Positions 54,230 to 64,000 of a stretch of 64,000 bases of DNA are shown piece after piece. Source of the stretch: Limnoperna fortunei (Eukaryota; Mollusca; Bivalvia; Mytilida; Modiolidae). Location: contig OX104125.1 of assembly GCA_944474755.1 (NCBI GenBank), positions 44,035,899-44,099,898 of the forward strand, written 5' to 3'. The stretch's first letter is position 1, and every line of letters begins with the position of its first letter. The notes under the pieces were generated by a model that was given only the letters and a program-made list of their open reading frames with translations, did not search any database and was not told where the DNA came from. The position numbers were made by a program, and so were the translations under genes.

Positions 54230-57135
54230 TTTCTTATGAATACAGCAAGTCGAGTGTAAACTTCAAATTGAATTACAGCGAAACCCTCCATTTTTAATAA
54301 ATGGATTTCTTGCATAATAAGAAGGAACATATCTGTCTCTCGGATGTCTTTGAGTATCTGTACCTACAGTCACCACAAGAATCGATACTGGTGAAGTGGG
54401 ATAGCATTACAGCAAAACCCTCCATTTTTAATAAATGGATTTCTTGCATAATAAGAAGGAACATATCTGTCTCTCGGATGTCTTTGAGTATCTGTACCTA
54501 CAGTCACCACAAGAATCGATACTGGTGAAGGGGGATAAGCATTACAGCAAAACCCTCCATTTTTAATAAATGGATTTCTTGCATAATAAGAAGGAACATA
54601 TCTGTCTCTCGGATGTCTTTGAGTATCTGTACCTACAGTCACCACAAGAATCGATACTGGTGAAGTGGGATAAGCATTACAGCAAAACCCTCCATTTTTA
54701 ATAAATGGATTTCTTGCATAATAAGAAGGAACATATCTGTCTCTCGGATGTCTTTGAGTATCTGTACCTACAGTCACCACAGGGAATCGATGCTGATGAA
54801 GTGGGATAAGCATTACAGCAAAACCCTCCATTTTTAATAATGGATTTCTTGCATAATAAAAATGAACATATTTGTCTCCCGGATGTCTTTGAGTATCTGT
54901 ACCTACAGTCATCACAGGGAATCGATGCTGATGAAGTGGGATAAGCATTACAGCGAAACCCTCCATTTTTAATAAATGGATTTCTTGCATAATAAGTAGG
55001 AACATATCTGTCTCTCGGATGTCTTTGAGTATCTGTACCTACAGTCACCACAAGGAATCGATGCTGATGAAGTGGGATAAGCATTACAGCAAAACACTCC
55101 CTTTCTAATACATGGATTTCTTGCATAAATAGGAAGGAACATATCTGTCTCTCGGATGTCTTTGAGTATCTGAACCTAAAGTCAACACAGGAAATCGATG
55201 CTGATGAAGTGGGATAAGCATTACAGCAAAACCCTCCATTTTTAATGCATGATTTCTTGCATTATAAGAAGGAACATATCTGTCTCTCGGAAGTTTTTGA
55301 GTATCTGTATCTACAGTCACCACAAGGAATCGATGCTGATGAAGTGGGATAAGCATTACAGCAAAACTTCCATTTTTAATACATGGATTTCATGCATAAA
55401 TAAGAAGGAACATATCTGTCTCTCGGATGTCTTTGAGTATATGTACCTACAGTCACCACAGGGAATCGATGCTGATGAAGTGGTATAAGCATTACAGCAA
55501 AACCCTCCATTTTTAATACATGGATTTCTTGCATAAATAAGAAGGAACATATCTGTCTCTCGGATGTCTTTGAGTATCTGTACCTACAGTGACCACAGGG
55601 AATCGATGCTGATGAAGTGGTATAAGCATTACAGCAAAACCCTCCATTTTTAATAATGGATTTCTTGCATAATAAGAAGGAACATATATGTCTCTCGGAT
55701 GTCTTTGAGTATCTGTACCTACAGTCAACACAAGGAATCGATGCTGATGAAGTGGGATAAGCATTACAGCAAAACCCTCCATTTTTAATACATGATTACT
55801 TGCATTTTAAGAAGGAACATATCTGTCTCTCGGATGTTTTTGAGTATCTGTACCTACAGTCATCACAAGGAATCGATGCTGATAAAGTGGGATAAGCATT
55901 ACAACAAAACCTCCATTTTTAATAAATGGATTTCTTGCATAAATAAGAAGGAACATATCTGTCTCTCGGATGTCTTTGAGTATCTGTACCTACAGTCGCC
56001 ACAGGGAATCGATGCTGATGAAGTGGTATAAGCATTACAGCAAAACTCTCCATTTCTAATACATGGATTTCTTGCATAAATAAGAAGGAACATATCTGTC
56101 TTTCGGATGTCTTTGAATATCTGTACCTACAGTCACCACAGGGAATCGATGCTGATGAAGTGGTATAAGCATTACAGCAAAACCATCCATTTTTAATACA
56201 TGGATTTCTTGCATAAATAGGAAGGAACATATCTGTCTCTCGGATGTCTTTGAGTATATGTACCTACAGTCACCATAAGGAATCGATGCTGATGAAGTGG
56301 GATAAGCATTACTGCAAAACCCTCCCTTTCTAATACATGGATTTCTTGCATAAATAGGAAGGAACATATCTGTCTCTCGGATGTCTTTGAGCATCTGTAC
56401 CTACAGTCGCCACAAGGAATCGATGCTGATGAAGTGGGATAATCATTACAGCAAAACCCTCCCTTTCTAATACATGGATTTCTTGCAAAAATAAGAAGGA
56501 ACATATCTGTCTCTCGGATGTCTTTGAGTATCTGTACCTACAGTCACCACAGGGAATCGATGCTGATAAAGTGGGATAAGTATTACAACAAAACCTCCAT
56601 TTTTAATACATGGATTTCTTGCATAAATAAGAAGGAACATATCTGTCTCTCGGATGTCTTTGAGTATCTGTACCTACAGTCGCCACAGGGAATCGATGCT
56701 GATGAAGTGGTATAAGCATTACAGCAAAACTCTCCATTTCTAATACATGGATTTCTTGCATAAATAAGAAGGAACATATCTGTCTTTCGGATGTCTTTGA
56801 ATATCTGTACCTACAGTCACCACAGGGAATCGATGCTGATGAAGTGGGATAAGCATTACAGCAAAACCCCCCTTTTTAATAAATGGATTTCTTGCATAAT
56901 AAGAAGGAACATATCTGTCTCTCGGCTGTCGTTGAGTATCTGTACCTACAGTCACCACAGGGAATCGATGCTGATGAAGTGGTATAAGCATTACAGCAAA
57001 ACCTCCATTTTTAATAAATGGATTTCTTGCATAATAAGAAGAAACATATCTGTCTCTCGGCTGTCGTTGAGTATCTGTACCTACAGTCACCACAGGGAAT
57101 CGATGGTGATGAAGTGGTATAAGCATAACTCCACA
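54230..57135. repeat. 135-bp satellite-like tandem array
   Basis: About 21 copies of a ~135-bp unit. Spacings of the 'CCCTCCATTTTTAATAAATG' block are 134, 135 and 135 bp at 54284, 54418, 54553 and 54688. Shared blocks are 'GGATTTCTTGCATAATAAGA', 'ACATATCTGTCTCTCGGATG', 'GAGTATCTGTACCTACAGTC' and 'GAATCGATGCTGATGAAGTG'. Many frames of 60-210 codons on both strands result from a period divisible by three. Frequent 1-bp indels ('cataataag'/'cataaataag') move the frame between copies, so no conserved protein is encoded. Confidence 0.95.
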
Positions 57136-57624
57136 TCTCTCTGACGTCACAACGACACATTAATTGTAAGTTTACATGGTAATAATGTCCTTGACACATA
57201 ATCTGTTTGTAAATAAAACATAAATGTTTATTGGCAATAAATTCTAATAATTCTTTGCAAACTACAACGTCAAATAGATTGTAACTTCATAAGAAGGAAA
57301 CAGCTGTGTAGTAGGTCATTAAAAAAGACTTATTATCATGTAACGATTTTTATTAGAAGGCCGGTTTCCTTTTTCTGTTTGGCTGAAATTGCTTTAGAGT
57401 TTCCCCTGAACTGTAAAGCTGAATAAAATATATCTTTGCAAAATTGAAGTTTATGAGGCTTAACACAACAGCGTATTATTCTATACTGATCGAACTTAAA
57501 TTCACGACTTAGAATCATACGCATTTAAAGTGGATCAGTTTTTGATGTCTTCTTAAGCAGTTTGATTTAAAAAGAGAAATGCATTATGGATAAAGTAACT
57601 CAGAAAGCAGAGACATTGGTGAAT
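57136..57624. other. Intergenic, no gene seen
   Basis: Starts after the array's last partial unit ('AGCATAACTCCACATC'). Nothing recognised. Confidence 0.45.
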
Positions 57625-57815
57625 TGCTTATTAGAAGCATTCACTGCTTACTCGTCCGGAGCACCCTAGTGCACCCATGGTTTTTATTGGGTTCGAGTTA
57701 CTCTCTATCTGTTTTTTGTGTTTTTGGTTTTTGCGTTGCCCTTGTCTATATCCGGATTAGTAACTGTCGCTTGACAATTGGCTCTTGTTGTTCGGTCGGA
57801 CACTGTTCCGCCTTT
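57625..57815 (+). repeat. Penelope-like element 3' tail only
   Basis: 'CACTGCTTACTCGTCCGGAG', 'TGCACCCATGG', 'GGGTTCGAGTTACTCTC', 'TTTTTGCGTTGCCCTTGTCT' and 'ATATCCGGATTAGTAACTGT': the best-preserved tail in the window, without coding sequence. Confidence 0.8.
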
Positions 57816-57935
57816 ACAGTTTCAGTTAATTAAAATATTATAATTATTAAACGTTAACTAGACATTAAAACATTTGCAAAGCTTTTCATCATTTGTGTTA
57901 CAATATTACATCTTCTACAACAAATAACTGATTTT

Positions 57936-57937
57936 AA

Positions 57938-57972
<35 letters not shown>

Positions 57973-58324
57973 GTCTGCTTAACGTCAAGCGAGCAGTATT
58001 TCAGCTATATTCAGGACGGAAACAAGTTAACAAACAATAAATCAACGGAAAATGGGGGTGGGATGGGTCACAGGGAATACAATTTTGACTGCCACTGGAA
58101 AAGTATGGCGTTTTGGGTAGGGGCGAAATCTACAAAAGGGGTCTTTATCGTGCAAGGAGCGTGGCACTCTCCATACACGTTACCCACTACGGTCCGCGGT
58201 CAGGCTTTCCGTATATGACCCGACAACCCCCAACGAGAGGGTCTCCCCTATCCGCCACCCGGGGACGCGCTGGGCTGCTCTGTGGGTCGAGCACCTCCCA
58301 GTATGGTCCCAGTAAAATGATTGA
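57936..58324 (-). mobile_element. S2b SINE with target-site duplication
   Basis: Minus-strand element at about 57947-58313, flanked by AAAATGATTGA at 57936-57946 and 58314-58324. The (GATT)n tail is at the left. Sense 3' end: 'CCTGAATATAGCTGAAATAC', 'TGCTCGCTTGACGTTAAG'. Body includes 'GTGCCACGCTCCTTGCACGA'. The two 80-96-codon frames across it are not genes. Confidence 0.88.
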
Positions 58325-58499
58325 AAACGATCCAGAACCCTCCTTTTACGTATATTTGTTTAATTTGTTTAATTGTTGCACAGCCAATTTGATATATAAT
58401 TAGATATAAAATATTAAAGTTTCAAGTTGGTCAGATTCGTATGTATTTCCATTATGTTATCAAGTTGAAGTTTTACTAGTCTGTTTAGATAACAGAAAT

Positions 58500-58980
58500 G
58501 ACAGACATCCACCATATTTCTTAACTGCGTACACTATTCTAACAATAAACATTATACTATGCACCAGAATTCCAATCAAAACGATTGTCTTATGTTTTCT
58601 TAACGTATTTTATTTTTTTAAATAGCTTTTTATATTTTTTAATTCCTTTGGTGAAATCACAGTCATGCACCATATTTCTTAACTGCGTATACTATTCTAA
58701 CAATAAACATTATACTAAGCACAGAATTCCAATCAAAACGATTTTCTTTTGTTTTCTTAACGTATTTTATTTTTTGTATTAGCTTTTAATATTTTTTAAT
58801 TTTTTTGGTGAAATGACAGACATCCACCATATTTCTTAACTGCGTACACTATTCTTACAATAAACATTATACTATGCATCAGAATTCCAATCAAAACGAT
58901 TTTCTTTTGTTTTCTTAACGTATTTTATTTTCTTTTATTAGCTTTTAATATTTTTAAATTATTTTGGTGTCTTATTATCC
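58500..58980. repeat. 157-bp unit in three tandem copies
   Basis: 'CACCATATTTCTTAACTGCG' begins at 58510, 58668 and 58825 (158 and 157 bp apart), followed each time by 'CTATTCTAACAATAAACATT', 'AGAATTCCAATCAAAACGAT' and 'TTTTCTTAACGTATTTTATT'. Identity between copies is high. Confidence 0.9.
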
Positions 58981-59079
58981 ATATTTGATAAAGCAACTCA
59001 ATTTCAACTTATGTGAAGTTCTTACAAGATTATTTAAGGAAAAGCCCTGGTGCCCTTAGTTTCAGACCAATAACGTGAA

Positions 59080-60220
59080 TTGTAGGACTTGTATTGATCA
59101 TCTCTCTATCTTTTATAGTTTTAGGTTACATGACAAAAAGTAAAACATTTCATAAAAATTGTAATTTAAGTTCCATAACTCCTGTAAGAAGTGGTCTGAC
59201 AATTTTCGATCAACTCTGTGTTTTTTTAGTCATTGTCTTCTGATCATTTAAGCATTTATAATTTCAATATAGCTCTTATAGTTTTAGCTATATTGCATAA
59301 ACTGATAATGTTCTAAAAAAATCGCCCCGTGCGGGATCCGGGTGGCCAAAAGAATAGACCGCAGTCGCGCTAGCTTGTCGTAAAAGGCGACTAAATAGCG
59401 CCCAGTACCCTGACCGGCGTGTCAGGTCGGTTTGCCTAAAGACCGACTGGGATGTGTGCCCCCAGGTGGTTGAATGGGGTACCCCTGGCAAGCTGGGGTT
59501 GTCAGGCCATAATACGGAAAACCTGACCGCAAATTAACCATATTAGTGCACCCTGTTGGGAAAAATGCCACGTTCCTCGCACGTTAAAGAACGCTGCTGT
59601 AGTATTCGCTATGAGTAGGGATTTCGATCCCGCTACAGGAGGCTGAATTGCCCGACCCTATCCATCCTCCCATTTGCCAGTGGCAATCTAAAATCCGTTA
59701 CCCCTATTTTTCCTTGTGTCCCATCCCATTTTCATTCATCATCATTTCATGTTCATTTTATCATCCATTTCATGTTCATCGCCTGAATATAGCTGAAATA
59801 ATGCTGCTCGGGCGTTAAACACCATTAATCAATCAATCAATCTAAAAAAATCGTAATTTAAGGACAATTACTTATACAAGAAGTCATTACATGGATTAAT
59901 AGGAACTTTTGTAGAGCTTAACAATGTGATCAATTCAATGTCAAGTTTTTTCTCAATAGCTATTATAATTTTTGAGATATTGACCAAAAACGTGCGTTGA
60001 CAGCAATATTCTCTGTTAGTAACTGAAAATATGTGGCCATTGATCAACACCCTGGGTAAATGTTTGAAACTATGTGCCCTAAGAATAATTACGTGTTTGA
60101 AAAATTGCCAAGTGGTTACAGAAAAGATATTTTTTATTTTACGACTAACGACGGACGACAGATAGCAAGTGAAGGCAAAAGCTGACTTGGATCTTCGGTC
60201 CAGGTGAGCTTAAATGAAAC
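59080..60220. repeat. Decayed dispersed repeat, split by a SINE
   Basis: Related segments at about 59150-59205 and 59850-59900 ('AATCGTAATTTAAGGACAAT', 'AAGAAGT.ATTACA') and the terminal block 'CGACTAACGACGGACGACAG', 'AAAAGCTGACTTGG', 'CGGTCCAGGTGAGCTTAAA' at about 60140-60215 look like a bivalve interspersed repeat. Family uncertain. The S2a SINE at 59325-59840 lies within it. Confidence 0.4.
59312..59853 (+). mobile_element. S2a SINE with perfect 13-bp target duplication
   Basis: 516-bp element at 59325-59840 flanked by TCTAAAAAAATCG (59312-59324 and 59841-59853). The GC-rich 5' part starts 'CCCCGTGCGGGATCCGGGTG'. A B-box-like 'GGGATTTCGATCCCGC' lies at about 59620. The 3' end 'CCTGAATATAGCTGAAATAA' plus 'TGCTGCTCGGGCGTTAAACA' and an (ATCA)n tail is shared with S2b. 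The clean duplication suggests a recent insertion. Confidence 0.93.
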
Positions 60221-61364
60221 GTTTAGGACGAATGCAAAAAGATTTTATTCGTACATTCAATCCCAGAAATTCTTCCGAGTAGAGTCGACCCCGATTTCAA
60301 TTTGGAAAGAACTAAATGCTAGTTCAAAATTCAATTTAATTATATTGGTAATTTAGGATTGTTATATTTGCATGTTTTAATGATAGAAAGAATGATAATC
60401 AACTGGATTGATATTTGCTCATTAAAATTGTTCATTGAATAACTCTTCTGAGTTATTTTAGTATTTTTGTTTTGCGGGCCTGTAGTTCTATGTTGGTCTA
60501 ATCCTCTTGTATGAGCGATATAAAAAATATACTCATGTTTTGGCGATACCGGTTACTCAGTTTAGACAGTCATTATACGACTTGCACGGCGAACAAAATA
60601 AAAACAAATTAAAAGAAATTATACCATTTTAATTGCTTTCCAGATACTACAAAGAAGAGGACTTCTTGTTTTTACTCAAAACATTAACCATACAAAATCA
60701 TACGCTACACTGCATTTATAAATTGACAATTCCACACAATCAACAAATTAGGAACTCTAAACAAAATGCATGTGTTATTGCACGTTATCATACTGTTATC
60801 ATTATTATATGATAGCTGTAAAATAATAAATAGATTGACCTGATGAATATGATGGATACATCACATGTAACAACAGGCCGATGTTCTGAAGTCTCGCGTG
60901 AAATGACGGCATCCAAGTTTCGTTATTATAGGGTCAACGTTTATCCACTGGTCACTAGTTGCAACAATAAATAAAAATTATAATTACACAGTAAACAAAT
61001 TAAAGTTTTTAATTTATATTAGTAAAAATACAATAAAACTACTATTTAAAGCTTATCTACGGAAATAGTGAAACGGAGACGTACGGTTCAGTTATGGGGG
61101 AGGGGGCGATCTTCAGTCCTCTACCAATCATCTCTTCCGTTATATTTCATTATTCTGGTTGGGATTAATTCAAGTTTTAAAGTTGTGTGACCACAATAAT
61201 CTGTATCTTCACTAGAAATTTATTGTAGAAGAAGGGAACCAGTCAAATGGTCACATTATAATGTTTTCTTAACCCGGAATATTTCATCTTGTACATATAT
61301 GAACGCCATGAAGCTCTCGTGAATAAAAATAAATACATATATTATTTAAGATATTTTACAGTGG
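60221..61364. other. Intergenic, no gene seen
   Basis: AT-rich. Nothing recognised. Confidence 0.45.
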
Positions 61365-62330
61365 TGCTGTCATCGGCAAACTGCGACGTTTATCTGATTT
61401 TTCGGTATGATGTACTAAATCATCTATTAAAATATTAAACAATGTCGGACTGACAACGCTACCTTGGGGGTACAGATTTGAAGTTCGCATACGTTCGAAA
61501 TTGCATTTATTTACTTTAATTTGAATTTTGCGATCCTGTAGAAATTATGATATGAAGTTAAACATGTTACCACTGATACCTTTTTTTAACTTTTGAAAAG
61601 AAGTCCCTAACTCCAGACTAGATGAAAAGCTTTTTCAATGTCTAAAATCACCGCCAAAAGATACTAGTTTCTTGACTTAACTTGTTGAATTTCTGTTTCG
61701 TGTCTGATTAAATGGTCAATAGAAGACCGTCTTTTACGGAAACCACTCTGGTTGTCCTTGATAATATTACTTTTTTCTATGATGTATTTAAGTCTTTCAT
61801 TTACCATGTTTTCCATTAGTTTACAAAAGTTTGAGGTCAGTGAGATTGAGCGATGTGTTTTAGGGTTTGATTTGTTTTTTTATGGGATTACTTTGGCACT
61901 CTTCCAAGAAGATAGTAATTGTCCAGACTCCCAATCTTGATTTATTATAACAAATACGATGTCTAATATGTTATCCGGCATTTGTTTAAACATGTCGTAT
62001 GATATTCGGTTGTCTTCCGGAGTGGTTGGGTTTTTCTTTATTTTTATTTTTTCAGGGTTTTTTAAAGTACCTTTATTCCCTTTTGGTGAGTAGTTTATTA
62101 GTATATTTTTTAATTATCATTTTCAGCGTTTAAATCTTCTTGCATCGTGTTGTCCCTTTTAATTTTTCCTTGTGCAGTTTTAAATTCGGGTCCAAGATTT
62201 TGACCATCTTCCGCGAAAAACATTGCCAAAAAAGTAAGCTTTCTGTTTATTAGTTACAGCTTGCTAATGGTTTTGAACAAGCAAAGGTAGACTAGAGACC
62301 ATAGTTCCTTGCAATTTTTTTATTGTTTAC
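61365..62330 (-). pseudogene. LINE RT remnant (LINE-C), same family as LINE-B
   Basis: Minus strand from about 62330 to 61365. Blocks: 'MFKQMPDN' near 61975, 'LLSSWKSAKVIP' near 61900, 'ISLTSNFCKLMENMVNERLK' near 61840-61790, 'DNQSGFRKRRSSIDHLIR' near 61750-61700, 'LDIEKAF' near 61640, 'TLFNI' near 61445, and 'FADDS' at the truncated end (61383-61366), the RT catalytic motif. Several stops. The sequence ends right after the catalytic motif, so the 3' part is deleted. Protein blocks match LINE-B at 15076-15600. Confidence 0.85.
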
Positions 62331-62431
62331 CAAACCTGCTTTACATTTGACATATTCTTTAATAAGGAACAAAAGTCTTGAAAATATTCCTTTCGCGCCC
62401 CTTTCTGCATCCTCCCTAGTCAAGGATTCTG

Positions 62432-62500
62432 AGTCCGCGTTCGCTCCATCAATCATCAAGCGAACGCAACCCAAAACCCATGATAGAACAAACGCGGACT
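62432..62500. repeat. Two overlapping, mutually exclusive hairpins
   Basis: AGTCCGCGTT (62432-62441) pairs perfectly with AACGCGGACT (62491-62500), while GCGTTCGCT (62437-62445) pairs perfectly with AGCGAACGC (62459-62467). The two left arms overlap, so only one hairpin can form at a time. Confidence 0.65.
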
Positions 62501-62501
62501 T

Positions 62502-62910
62502 ATAACCCCTGACTTAGAAGGATGTTTGTCTGTAGTCTAAATCTTGGCTATGTTTGTTAGTGATACATCTATTATAAAGCTTAAATATAAGTTACAAGTA
62601 TTATACCAAGGCGTTATTAACAACTTGAACTTGCAATTATAAAAGCGATTATAATTTTTACAAATAACATTTGTAAATATTCAACATATCTAGCCAATCT
62701 TACAAAATAGTATGCAATGTATAACTGACTATGAATTCTTTGAATACACTGGAGTTTTTATTTATTATTGTTTAGTTTTTAAATAAAAATATTCTATGGT
62801 GGTTTGGAATACCAAACGTACCCGTGGGCTTCAAGTGAAAGTACGATAATAATAAATTGACATGGATGGTTTTTATTTCCAAAATTGAAGTTAATTCTGT
62901 CCTTTCTTTG
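62502..62910. other. Intergenic, no gene seen
   Basis: AT-rich. Nothing supported. Confidence 0.45.
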
Positions 62911-63200
62911 TGGGGGCTTTGGTGGATGAGTGGTAAAGATAGTTATTCATCTTCTATTGACCACGTGTGCTGTCAAAACCGAGGTTGCGGGTCAAGTCTT
63001 ACTGCAGCCAGTGTGTACTTGACTCCAATTTTACATGAGAAGGATTGCAAGTTTTCCTACCACAGTTTGGGGTTTTCTCCGTCGTCATATGGCGTCCAGT
63101 TTTTCTTGGGGAGGAAACTGGAGTACCCGGGGAAACCCTGCCAGCCGTGAGACTCGAACCCGCAATCCCAGTGCTGACAGACCAGGTGATCCAATTAGCC
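62911..63200. repeat. Two S1 SINE pieces in inverted orientation
   Basis: 62911-63075 is a plus-strand S1 head and body ('TTGGTGGATGAGTGGTAAAG', 'GGTTGCGGGTCAAGTCTTAC', 'GACTCCAATTTTACATGAGA'). 63088-63200 is a minus-strand S1 ('TATGGCGTCCAGTTTTTCTT', 'GTGAGACTCGAACCCGCAAT', 'GACCAGGTGATCCAATTAGC'). They meet tail-side to tail-side with both tails lost, making an imperfect foldback. Several overlapping short frames are artefacts. Confidence 0.8.
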
Positions 63201-63389
63201 GGTTTCGGAATACAGAGTTCATATTCGCAACAGTTATCCTGGTTGCAGATATTTTTTTCCAATTTTGAATACAGTGTACAGTGAATTCGAACGTGCTACA
63301 ATGATTGTTTGATACACCTATTATTGACTAGTGGTATATGATACCCATCTATTTTAATCAACTTACTAGGCCAATTAATTCACATTCTA

Positions 63390-63605
63390 CAGTAATGGAA
63401 GCTTGAGGTTTGGCATGCCATAAGTCCTGGTTTAACCCACCATTTCTTTTGAAATGCCTATACAAAGTCAGGACCATTGTTCTAGCTTCTTTGTGTTAGC
63501 TGTTGGTTCTGTAGTTTGCCGGTTTCTCGGACTTTGATTTTTGGATTGTCTTTTCAGTTTCATCGGTGTTCCGGGTATTTGGTTGTACCTTCATTCATAA
63601 CAGTA
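63390..63605 (+). repeat. Dispersed repeat R2, longest copy
   Basis: Matches the inverse of 39290-39505 ('TTTGGCATGCCATAAGTCCT', 'CATTTCTTTTGAAATGCCT', 'GCCGGTTTCTCGGACTTTGA') and part of 35925-36065. Non-coding, identity unknown. Confidence 0.7.
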
Positions 63606-63737
63606 AATGTCTGGTAATAAATACAAATGGAAAAATACGTTTTAATTTCTGCTAAATAATTTATGTGGCCGGATTGTTCTATTGCAACTAAAAATACACA
63701 TCATAATAATTTTTACCAGAGGCTCTGCTTTCGATTG

Positions 63738-63825
63738 CTATAATAATGTAGCTCCTTTTTTATCTTTATCTCAGCCACGATCTCCTCAAAGATAAAAAAA
63801 AACAAGCTACATTATTGTAGCTAAG
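63738..63825. repeat. Hairpin with ~30-bp arms
   Basis: 'ATAATAATGTAGCTCCTTTT' plus 'TTATCTTT' at about 63741 is inverted at about 63789-63823 ('AAAGATAAAAAAAA', 'AGCTACATTATTGTAGC'). Probably a small inverted-repeat element. The flanks 63606-63737 and 63826-64000 show nothing else. Confidence 0.6.
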
Positions 63826-64000
63826 GCTCTGATATATGTGAATAAGAATATTGCAGGAAAACAATAAAGAGCAGATATCTTTTCAAATGGGAGATTATCG
63901 CAAATTGAAAATATTCAATGGCGCTTTTTGTCATTACTGAAATTTACAAGATGGTACGTGATGAATCCTGTCTTGTCAAGAACTTTTGCCTTTAATTTAT

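Noticed and set aside
54370..55126. Cys-containing 211- and 142-codon minus-strand frames as a repeated secreted domain
   Set aside because: Single-base indels shift the frame between units and all three frames are open in places. No conserved frame across the array.
58113..58403. 96-codon frame with Arg/Pro/Ser-rich product
   Set aside because: It lies entirely within the S2b SINE, whose boundaries are fixed by its target duplication, apart from its last codons.

Overview
The window looks like non-coding, repeat-saturated DNA from a marine bivalve, most probably a mussel-like mollusc. It is AT-rich and intron-containing. It carries many copies of a tRNA-derived SINE with an (AAAC)n tail, a second SINE group with an (ATCA)n tail, decayed LINEs, Penelope-like reverse transcriptase fragments, a hammerhead-type motif like those in bivalve repeats, and a secreted C-type lectin gene. 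The organism assignment is inference; no marker gene proves it.

Only two pieces of host coding sequence are well supported. One is the first coding exon of a class A (rhodopsin-like) GPCR on the minus strand at 9503-9806, with its splice donor visible; the following exons are not seen. The other is a complete five-exon minus-strand gene at 44883-49114. It encodes a 227-residue secreted C-type lectin with a Gly/Lys/Ser-rich C-terminal tail, and all splice phases match. Its last exon was also copied into a segmental duplication at about 37.0-40.4 kb, where it has decayed.

Layout: 0-9 kb holds SINE pieces, two abutting inverted-repeat elements (2.0-2.4 kb), a LINE ORF2 split by a SINE (4.0-5.9 kb) and a 656-bp foldback element (7.1-7.76 kb). 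At 9.5-16 kb are the GPCR exon, two Penelope-like 3' ends and a 3.6-kb decayed LINE containing an internal triplication and a TA-flanked DNA element. At 17.4-24.9 kb is a large 42/48-bp minisatellite with a 7-unit (294-bp) higher-order repeat, into which an LTR-like pair of 456/457-bp repeats and several inverted-repeat elements have inserted. At 25.9-27.6 kb is a 26-bp array hit by a SINE; at 29.0-30.1 kb a ~95-bp array. At 31-37 kb are SINE pieces, the hammerhead remnant and dispersed repeats. At 37-45 kb are the paired duplications. At 44.9-49.1 kb is the lectin gene, whose introns hold a TTAA-flanked element and a SINE. At 50-54 kb are a Penelope-like RT and a Tc1/mariner pseudogene, at 54.2-57.1 kb a 135-bp satellite array, and at 57.6-64 kb SINEs with clear target-site duplications, a LINE RT remnant and small repeats.

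There is no operon-like organisation. Most long open frames here are artefacts of tandem repeats whose period is a multiple of three. Family names rest on motif recognition by eye; no database search was possible.
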